Assembly: GCA_016929815.1 (NCBI GenBank)
Contig: JAFGIC010000441.1
Location: 1-11,871, forward strand
Reading direction: 5' to 3'
Length of the DNA stretch: 11,871 nucleotides
Source: Deltaproteobacteria bacterium
Lineage (GTDB): Bacteria > Desulfobacterota > DSM-4660 > Desulfatiglandales > HGW-15
Numbering within the stretch: position 1 is the first letter of the stretch; each line of letters starts with the position of its first letter. Of this stretch, positions 1 through 5,517 are shown one piece after another. Made by a program: the position numbers and the translations under genes. The notes below the pieces were generated by a model. The model had not been told where the DNA came from. It ran no database searches and worked only from the letters and a program-made list of their open reading frames with translations.

Positions 1-727
1 ATGCCTCCTCGTCATCTATCCTGATGATCCGGTCAGCCCGGCCTTTGTCAAATATGCCTGGCCTGTAGGATTCGTTCATGTTCTTAAGCCCCTGGATCTT
101 ATGACCCAGGTAAGGCTCAATGCCGATAATATTGATGTCAGGCTTGAGTTCCTTGAGGCGCCTCGAAAGACCCATAAGGGTTCCTGTAGTACCGATTGCA
201 GAAATGACCGCATCCACATTTCCATCGGTCTGTTCCCATATCTCCATGGCAGTTCCGTTATAATGGGCAAGCCAGTTGGATTCGTTGTTGTACTGGTCTG
301 AAAGCCAGTATCTTTCCGGATATTCCCGGATAAGGCTATAGACCGATTCAATTGCCCCGTCCGTCCCAAGGTGTGCCGGCGTGAATCTCAGCTCTGCACC
401 CAATGCAGCAAGTATCTTTTTCCTTTCCTCGCTGGCCGATTCGGACATGACAAGAAGAACGCGATACCCCTTTACCGCGGCAACCATGGCAAGACCGATG
501 CCAGTGTTTCCGCTGGTTGCCTCGAGGATGATCTTATCCTTTGTCAGTTCCCCGCGTTTTTCAGCATCTTCTATCATCTGAAGTGCGGGCCTGTCCTTGA
601 TGGAACCTCCGGGATTAAAGTACTCAAGTTTTGCAAGTATCTTTACATTCTTGTTGGTATTCAATTTTTTGATAAGGACCAGCGGTGTATTTCCTATCAG
701 ATCCAGCAGGTTGTTATATTCCTTCAT
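1..727 (-). CDS. cysM: Cysteine synthase, CysM/CysK type (partial, C-terminus beyond window)
   Basis: A fold-type II PLP enzyme that makes L-cysteine from an activated serine (O-acetyl- or O-phosphoserine) and sulfide or another sulfur donor in the cytoplasm. Reading leftward from the ATG at 727-725, 242 codons stay open to the window edge. Visible motifs are IGNTPLV (residues 11-17), NPGGSIKDRPA with the PLP lysine at K44, the SGNTGIG loop that contacts the substrate carboxylate, and the GTTGTLMG phosphate-binding loop. The NPGGSIKDRPA form is closer to CysM than to classical CysK, but the sulfur donor cannot be decided from this. Family members are about 290-330 residues, so roughly 50-90 residues are missing to the left, and a fused C-terminal domain cannot be excluded. 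A GGGGAA stretch 7 bases before the ATG is a weak ribosome site. The gene is divergent from the epimerase gene. Family is certain; the symbol is less so. Confidence 0.88.
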   Translation of the reverse strand, partial: MKEYNNLLDLIGNTPLVLIKKLNTNKNVKILAKLEYFNPGGSIKDRPALQMIEDAEKRGELTKDKIILEATSGNTGIGLAMVAAVKGYRVLLVMSESASEERKKILAALGAELRFTPAHLGTDGAIESVYSLIREYPERYWLSDQYNNESNWLAHYNGTAMEIWEQTDGNVDAVISAIGTTGTLMGLSRRLKELKPDINIIGIEPYLGHKIQGLKNMNESYRPGIFDKGRADRIIRIDDEEA

Positions 728-789
728 GTTTAATTTCCCCGGGGGAGATATTTCTTTTAGTAATTCAACCGATCATTTTCATTTGAAAG

Positions 790-818
790 ATACTAATATA
801 TCAATAGGTTATTTTCAA
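790..818 (-). promoter_or_regulatory. Candidate sigma70-type promoter for the cysteine synthase gene
   Basis: On the minus strand TTGAAA (818-813, 5 of 6 to the -35 consensus) is followed after 17 bases by TAGTAT (795-790, 4 of 6 to the -10). This places transcription about 55 bases ahead of the cysM-like start. The surrounding DNA is AT-rich. Pattern match only. Confidence 0.4.
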
Positions 819-884
819 TAGAGAAATAAGGGAGAGACGTTCCGGGACTATTTTAAAGCCATTCACCTTAATAATTCTAATACC

Positions 885-912
885 TTGACAAATAACAACC
901 AATTTATGTATT
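885..912 (+). promoter_or_regulatory. Candidate sigma70-type promoter for the epimerase gene
   Basis: A perfect TTGACA (885-890) is followed after 16 bases by TGTATT (907-912, 4 of 6). TATTTA at 909-914 is an alternative -10. It faces the epimerase gene and would give a leader of about 80 bases. A small hairpin (GAATAA, 3-base loop, TTATTC, 970-984) sits just before the ribosome site. The 728-999 gap holds nothing else recognisable. Confidence 0.45.
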
Positions 913-999
913 TATATCCTGTCTGTCAATTTAATTGTCTTCGCTAATTCTTGCGGATGCGGGAATCATGAATAACCCTTATTCTTAAAAGGAATGATC

Positions 1000-1956
1000 A
1001 TGAAGATACTTGTTACCGGTGGGGCCGGGTTCATAGGATCTAATGTAGTTGACGGTTACCTGAAGGAGGGCCATCAGGTAGCGGTAGTGGATAACCTTTT
1101 TTCCGGAAAAATGGAAAATGTAAATTCTGATGTAAGGTTTTACAAAGAGGACATACGTTCCACAGAGATGGAGAGGATAATCAGGGAGGAGAGGCCTGAT
1201 ATTATCAACCATCATGCCGCTCAGATGAGCGTACCTGCCTCTGTTGAGGATCCGGCTTTTGACGCTGATGTGAATATCAAGGGGATTTTGAACCTTCTGC
1301 AAAACGCGGTAAAATACAAGATAAAGAAATTTATCTTTATATCATCCGGAGGGGCTGTTTACGGTGATGCCGCGGAATACCCCACTTCGGAAAAGTATCC
1401 TCCCATACCTTTATCCCCCTATGCCATATCAAAATTCGTGTCCGAATATTATTTGAATTATTACAGACACCAGTTCGGCCTCAAATATACCATCCTCCGC
1501 TACGCGAATGTCTATGGGCCCAGGCAGATCCCCAACGGCGAGGCCGGCGTGGTGGCTATATTCATGTCCAACCTGTGGAATAAAAAGGGATCGAATCTCT
1601 TTCACTTCCCGGAGGATGACAGAGGGATGGTCAGGGATTACTGCTATGTAGGTGATATTGTAAAGGCAAATATCAGGGCGCTGACACACGGTGAAAATGA
1701 CTTTTTTAATATCGGAACGGGAAAGGAGACCAGGACCCAGGAGCTCTACGATATAATCTTTGATGCGGTAAAGGAAATTCGGCCTGATATTCCGAATGAT
1801 CTGGCAATGCTTACCAGGTATCCTGCAAGATCCGGGGATATCCCCAGGAGCTGTCTTGTCGCCCGGAAGGCAAAAGAGTTCCTTTCATGGGCCCCGGAAA
1901 CGGACCTGAAAAAGGGGATTCGACTGACGCTCGAATGGTACGTGAACAGCCTTTAA
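1000..1956 (+). CDS. NAD-dependent epimerase/dehydratase, UDP-glucose 4-epimerase-like
   Basis: An extended short-chain dehydrogenase of 318 residues, normal length for the GalE group. The N-terminal Rossmann motif GGAGFIG (residues 7-13) binds NAD, and D31 at the end of the second strand (VVDNL) should contact the adenosine ribose. The active site shows S115-S116 in SSGGAVYGD and the YxxxK pair Y141 and K145 in SPYAISK. RYANVYGPRQ and the RDYCYVGDIVKA segment are typical of sugar-nucleotide epimerases. It probably interconverts UDP-glucose and UDP-galactose or a relative for envelope polysaccharide, but the sugar cannot be read from the sequence. An in-frame ATG lies at 994, directly against AAAAGGA (987-993). 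The ATG at 1000 has proper 6-base spacing from it and begins MKILVTGG as usual, so I prefer 1000. It appears monocistronic: groES follows 269 bases later behind its own promoter candidates. Confidence 0.85.
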   Translation: MKILVTGGAGFIGSNVVDGYLKEGHQVAVVDNLFSGKMENVNSDVRFYKEDIRSTEMERIIREERPDIINHHAAQMSVPASVEDPAFDADVNIKGILNLLQNAVKYKIKKFIFISSGGAVYGDAAEYPTSEKYPPIPLSPYAISKFVSEYYLNYYRHQFGLKYTILRYANVYGPRQIPNGEAGVVAIFMSNLWNKKGSNLFHFPEDDRGMVRDYCYVGDIVKANIRALTHGENDFFNIGTGKETRTQELYDIIFDAVKEIRPDIPNDLAMLTRYPARSGDIPRSCLVARKAKEFLSWAPETDLKKGIRLTLEWYVNSL

Positions 1957-1990
1957 TGAATAATATTTATATATTTTTCAACCTGAACCC

Positions 1991-2018
1991 TTGACATTCA
2001 CCATTCAATTATTATTGT
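1991..2018 (+). promoter_or_regulatory. Upstream promoter candidate for groESL
   Basis: TTGACA (1991-1996), a 16-base spacer, then TATTGT (2013-2018, 4 of 6). It lies about 210 bases before groES. A perfect -35 with a mediocre -10, so only a candidate. The 1957-2225 gap otherwise shows a short G-rich patch (about 2081-2097) and no clear terminator for the epimerase gene. Confidence 0.3.
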
Positions 2019-2131
2019 TTCTCAGTTCTTTCAGGGAGCTGGTCAAAATTCAGTCCACCGCCGAATCAAGACCGTAAAATGGCGGGCCGGGGGGCTTGTT
2101 ACAAAAATAAACCCTGTAAATTTTATTGTAT

Positions 2132-2160
2132 TTTACCGTGTTAAAACATGAAGATATAAA
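2132..2160 (+). promoter_or_regulatory. Proximal promoter candidate for groESL
   Basis: TTTACC (2132-2137, 4 of 6) is separated by 17 bases from TATAAA (2155-2160, 5 of 6), predicting a leader of about 60 bases. No CIRCE/HrcA inverted repeat (TTAGCACTC, 9-base gap, GAGTGCTAA) is found anywhere between 1957 and 2225, and no good sigma32 promoter was recognised. Heat regulation, if present, is not of the HrcA type here. Confidence 0.4.
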
Positions 2161-2225
2161 ATTTATAAGGGATCGTTGTTTTCATTTTTATGTCAATTTT
2201 ATCATTTGAGGAGGAGAGTTACAAA

Positions 2226-2513
2226 ATGAAAATCAGACCGTTACATGATCGTATTATCGTACAGAGGATTAAAGAGGAAGAAACAACAAAAGGGGGGATT
2301 ATCATACCTGATACGGCAAAGGAAAAACCCTCTGAGGGAAAGGTTATTGCCGTAGGAAACGGAAAGCTTCTTGAGAATGGCTCACTGAAACCGCTGGATG
2401 TCAAGAAAGGAGACAAGGTGCTTTTCGGCAAATACGCCGGCACAGAGGTCAAGATTGAAGGTGAAGAGCACCTTATAATGCGGGAAGATGATATAATAGC
2501 TATTGTTGAATAA
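2226..2513 (+). CDS. groES: Co-chaperonin GroES (Cpn10)
   Basis: A 95-residue Hsp10. Seven copies form the lid of the GroEL folding chamber in the cytoplasm. The start MKIRPLHDRIIVQR is canonical. The mobile loop that docks on GroEL is EETTKGGIIIPDTAKEKP, with GIII replacing the usual GIVL. The C-terminal part (KVLFGKYAGTEVK, then LIMREDDIIAIVE) matches the family end to end. The ATG at 2226 is chosen because GAGGAGGAGAG (2209-2219) sits just ahead of it and the family begins exactly here. An in-frame ATG at 2190 would add 12 residues without homology and places the ribosome site inside the coding region. groEL follows after 27 bases, the classic two-gene operon. Confidence 0.97.
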   Translation: MKIRPLHDRIIVQRIKEEETTKGGIIIPDTAKEKPSEGKVIAVGNGKLLENGSLKPLDVKKGDKVLFGKYAGTEVKIEGEEHLIMREDDIIAIVE

Positions 2514-2540
2514 GAATTTAATTTACGGAGGAATTTAAAG

Positions 2541-4184
2541 ATGGCAAAAGATATTAAATACGGTGGAAAGGCCAGAGAGGCTATTCTCAGGGGTGTGGAC
2601 ACACTTGCCGACGCGGTAAAGGTTACACTCGGACCAAAGGGCAGGAATGTGGTGCTTGAGAAATCCTTCGGCTCTCCAAATATTACCAAGGACGGTGTTA
2701 CCGTTGCGAAAGAGATCGAACTTGAAGACAAGTTTGAAAACATGGGCGCACAGATGGTCAAGGAGGTAGCCTCCAAGACATCAGACGTAGCAGGCGACGG
2801 TACAACAACGGCCACGGTTTTAGCTCAGTCAATATACAGGGAAGGATCCAAGCTTGTTGCCGCCGGCATAAATCCCATGGCGATAAAGAGGGGCATCGAG
2901 AAGGGAGTCGCAGTCGCTATTGATGAACTTAAAAAGCTTTCAAAACAGACAAAGGACCAGGAAGAGATCTCACAGGTCGGCACAATCTCAGCAAATAACG
3001 ATTCTACCATAGGCAACATTATTGCCGAGGCCATGAACAAGGTCGGCAAGGAAGGCGTTATTACAGTCGAAGAGGCCAAGAGCATGGAAACAACCCTGGA
3101 GATCGTAGAGGGCATGCAGTTTGACCGTGGATATACATCCCCCTATTTTGTAACGGACCCTGAAAAGATGCAGGTTACCCTGAACGAGCCCTACATCCTT
3201 CTTAACGAAAAGAAGATTGCAGGCATGAAGGATATGGTTCCTATCCTTGAGCAGATCGCCAAGATGGGGAGACCGCTTGTTATTATCGCTGAGGATGTTG
3301 AAGGCGAAGCCCTCGCCACACTGGTGGTCAATAAACTTAGAGGCACATTACAGGCCGCTGCGGTAAAGGCCCCCGGCTTCGGAGACAGGCGTAAGGCAAT
3401 GCTTGAAGATATAGCCATCCTCACCGGCGGAAGGGTCATTTCAGAGGACCTCGGGATTAAGCTGGAGAACATAACCCTTAATGATCTCGGAACTGCAAAG
3501 ACTGTGACCATCGACAAGGACAATACAGTGATAGTGGACGGCGGCGGAAGCAGAAAGGATCTTGAAGGAAGGGTAAAACAGCTCAGGGCACAGATTGAAG
3601 AGACTACATCCGATTACGACCGCGAAAAGCTCCAGGAAAGACTTGCCAAACTGATAGGAGGCGTGGCCGTTATAAAGGTCGGCGCCGCAACAGAGACAGA
3701 GATGAAAGAGAAAAAGGCCAGGGTTGAAGACGCCCTGAATGCAACCAGGGCTGCTGTTGAAGAGGGCATTGTCCCGGGCGGCGGCGTGGCATTGCTGAGA
3801 TGCATTAAGGCCGTGTCTGAGCTTAAACTGGAAGGAGAGGAACAGAACGGCGTTAATCTGCTCGTAAGGGCACTTGAAGAGCCGATTCGCCAGATTGCCA
3901 ATAACGCCGGTTTTGAAGGCTCCGTGGTTGTGGAAAAGGTAAAGGAAAAGAAGGGCGCATTCGGACTCAATGCGGATTCAGGAGAGTACGAAGACCTTAT
4001 GAAGGCAGGGATTATCGATCCCACTAAGGTTACAAGGTTCGCATTGCAGAACGCGGCCTCTGTATCTTCACTGCTTCTGACTACCGAGGCCATGATTGCC
4101 GAGAAACCGAAAGAGGAAGCCGCTCCCATGATGCCTCCAGGAGGCGGCATGGGCGGCATGGGCGGAATGGGTGGCATGATGTAA
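2541..4184 (+). CDS. groEL: Chaperonin GroEL (Cpn60/Hsp60)
   Basis: The 547-residue chaperonin subunit. Fourteen copies form the double ring that folds proteins with ATP and GroES. Full family length with every landmark: the phosphate-binding stretch VTLGPKGRNVVLE (about 28-40), the catalytic aspartate D51 region (TKDGVTVAKEI), the nucleotide loop GDGTTTATVLA (about 85-95), the apical domain with KAPGFGDRRKAMLEDIAILTGG, the second ATPase site segment VPGGGVALLR, and the flexible Gly-Met tail (three GGM copies) that projects into the cavity. The ribosome site GGAGG lies about 10 bases before the ATG. It is co-transcribed with groES and stops 27 bases before a strong terminator hairpin. The sequence looks like a standard single housekeeping copy. 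Confidence 0.98.
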   Translation: MAKDIKYGGKAREAILRGVDTLADAVKVTLGPKGRNVVLEKSFGSPNITKDGVTVAKEIELEDKFENMGAQMVKEVASKTSDVAGDGTTTATVLAQSIYREGSKLVAAGINPMAIKRGIEKGVAVAIDELKKLSKQTKDQEEISQVGTISANNDSTIGNIIAEAMNKVGKEGVITVEEAKSMETTLEIVEGMQFDRGYTSPYFVTDPEKMQVTLNEPYILLNEKKIAGMKDMVPILEQIAKMGRPLVIIAEDVEGEALATLVVNKLRGTLQAAAVKAPGFGDRRKAMLEDIAILTGGRVISEDLGIKLENITLNDLGTAKTVTIDKDNTVIVDGGGSRKDLEGRVKQLRAQIEETTSDYDREKLQERLAKLIGGVAVIKVGAATETEMKEKKARVEDALNATRAAVEEGIVPGGGVALLRCIKAVSELKLEGEEQNGVNLLVRALEEPIRQIANNAGFEGSVVVEKVKEKKGAFGLNADSGEYEDLMKAGIIDPTKVTRFALQNAASVSSLLLTTEAMIAEKPKEEAAPMMPPGGGMGGMGGMGGMM

Positions 4185-4211
4185 TATGCCCTTTTCGTAA
4201 TATTAGATTTT

Positions 4212-4250
4212 AAAAGAGTGTATCCATGATTACGGATACACTCTTTTTTT
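4212..4250. terminator. Rho-independent terminator, shared by groESL and the ileS-lspA-lgt operon
   Basis: A perfect 12-base stem (AAGAGTGTATCC 4214-4225 with GGATACACTCTT 4234-4245), extendable by two A-T pairs, with an 8-base loop. On the plus strand it runs into a T tract (4244-4250) after groEL. On the minus strand it begins immediately after the lgt stop codon (4252-4250) and is followed by a shorter T run. It therefore sits exactly between two convergent operons and probably works both ways, more strongly for groESL. Confidence 0.9.
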
Positions 4251-5017
4251 TACCTTTTGTTATATCTTGATTTCAGGTAAAAGAGGGCGCTTATCGCGGA
4301 AAACAGTATCAGTATTGTTATGAACTGGGTCATGGACCACCCGGTTCCAGGGAACATGCCCCGGTCGTCTCCCCTGAACCTTTCAATCAGCAATCTCGCG
4401 GTACTGTGTAATATAAGGTACCATATAAAAACCTGACCGTCGAATTTTTTCCTCGATCCAAGGATCATGACTATTATAAAGATTATCAGATTGCTGAAGG
4501 AACTATACAACTGTGTGGGATGAAGGGGGATATTAAGAGGGGCTATGGAATCGGGATTTGTAAAGGTCACTCCCCAGGAAACGGAAGTGGGTCTGCCGTA
4601 ACAACATCCTGCCATAAAGCATCCGATGCGCCCGATTGACTGGGCAATAGCGATTGCCGGAGCGTATATGTCCCCGATCTGCCATATGTTAAATCCGTGG
4701 CGCCTGATATAGAACCAGCCGGCAATTACGGCGCCCAGCAATCCACCTGAAAATACGAGTCCCCCCTGCCAGATTTTAAAGATATCGAGGGGGTTTTCCA
4801 GGTAGTAGGAGGCATTCATCAGGACATAGATGATCCTGGACCCGATTATTCCGCTTATAATCAGGAGGAGACTCATATCCATGATATGCTGGGAATCGAT
4901 GCCATGTCTCTTCCCGATTCTGATTGCGACAATAAGTCCGGAGACAAAGCCTATGGCGATTAAAAGCCCATAGGTATGGAGGCTAAAGGGGCCTATGGAA
5001 AAAAGATTGGGATGCAT
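4250..5017 (-). CDS. lgt: Prolipoprotein diacylglyceryl transferase (Lgt)
   Basis: An inner-membrane enzyme that transfers diacylglycerol from phosphatidylglycerol to the lipobox cysteine of prolipoproteins, the first step of lipoprotein maturation. The 255-residue product has about seven hydrophobic membrane segments. Lgt signatures in order: the N-terminal PFSLHTYGLLIAIGF, the WQGGLVFSGGLLGA motif (about 83-96), GRIGCFMAGCCYG (129-141) containing the essential arginine at R130, HPTQLYSS (166-173) and the C-terminal IERFRGDDRG. Compared with E. coli Lgt, His103 is replaced by S90 and Asn146 by C133. The GRIGC form is, as far as I recall, common outside gammaproteobacteria. The ATG at 5017 follows the lspA stop by one base, and its AAGGAG site lies inside the end of lspA, so translation is probably coupled. 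Last gene of the operon, ending at the shared terminator. Confidence 0.93.
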   Translation of the reverse strand: MHPNLFSIGPFSLHTYGLLIAIGFVSGLIVAIRIGKRHGIDSQHIMDMSLLLIISGIIGSRIIYVLMNASYYLENPLDIFKIWQGGLVFSGGLLGAVIAGWFYIRRHGFNIWQIGDIYAPAIAIAQSIGRIGCFMAGCCYGRPTSVSWGVTFTNPDSIAPLNIPLHPTQLYSSFSNLIIFIIVMILGSRKKFDGQVFIWYLILHSTARLLIERFRGDDRGMFPGTGWSMTQFITILILFSAISALFYLKSRYNKR

Positions 5018-5018
5018 T

Positions 5019-5510
5019 TTAAAGAGTATTCTCCTTTTTGTTTAAGAATAGTATGCATACTGCGATCCAGCATGTACCCACAGTTATGGCTGAATCGGCT
5101 ACATTAAAAGCAGGCCAGTGATAGGCGCCTATATAGACATCAAGAAAATCTATTACCTCCCTGAGCCTTATCCTGTCGATAAGGTTGCCGACAGCTCCTC
5201 CGAGAATAAGGGATAGCCCGAAGAGAAGCCGTCTATCCTCGAGTCTTAATCTGAATGACCATATCAGGATAAGGACAACGGCTATTATGGTCACGGCCAT
5301 GAGAAGATAGGGTGCAATTCCAGGGTCAGGTCGATTCATCAGGCCGAATGCCATGCCGCGGTTTCTCACATGAACGAGATTTAAAAAGCCTTCTATAACC
5401 GTGACTACCCCATTGTTTTCAAGTAGCCCGGATATAATGAATTTTGAAGCCTGGTCCAGAACAATCACTGCTGCGGCAGTGAATATAAACAGCAGATGGT
5501 ACCTTTTCAA
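5019..5510 (-). CDS. lspA: Lipoprotein signal peptidase (signal peptidase II), TTG start
   Basis: An inner-membrane aspartyl protease that removes the signal peptide of diacylglyceryl-modified prolipoproteins, the step right after Lgt. The 163-residue product, a normal length, has four predicted membrane helices. Motifs: VLDQASK (18-24), NRGMAFG (50-56), GGAVGNLIDRI (104-114), EVIDF with the likely catalytic D121, and FNVADSAI with the likely catalytic D139. The start codon is TTG (5510-5508). The family begins at this point and the next in-frame methionine is at residue 53, inside a conserved motif. GGAG about 10 bases upstream overlaps the last codons of ileS. The gap to ileS is 7 bases and to lgt 1 base, so the three genes form one transcript. 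Confidence 0.95.
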   Translation of the reverse strand: MKRYHLLFIFTAAAVIVLDQASKFIISGLLENNGVVTVIEGFLNLVHVRNRGMAFGLMNRPDPGIAPYLLMAVTIIAVVLILIWSFRLRLEDRRLLFGLSLILGGAVGNLIDRIRLREVIDFLDVYIGAYHWPAFNVADSAITVGTCWIAVCILFLNKKENTL

Positions 5511-5517
5511 TTTGCGA

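Noticed and set aside
371..821. Plus-strand open frames over the cysteine synthase gene
   Set aside because: Shadow frames. The minus strand encodes an unmistakable PLP enzyme throughout.
2219..4177. Long minus-strand open frames opposite groES and groEL
   Set aside because: Serine/proline-rich mirror frames of the highly conserved chaperonin genes, without ribosome sites or recognisable domains.
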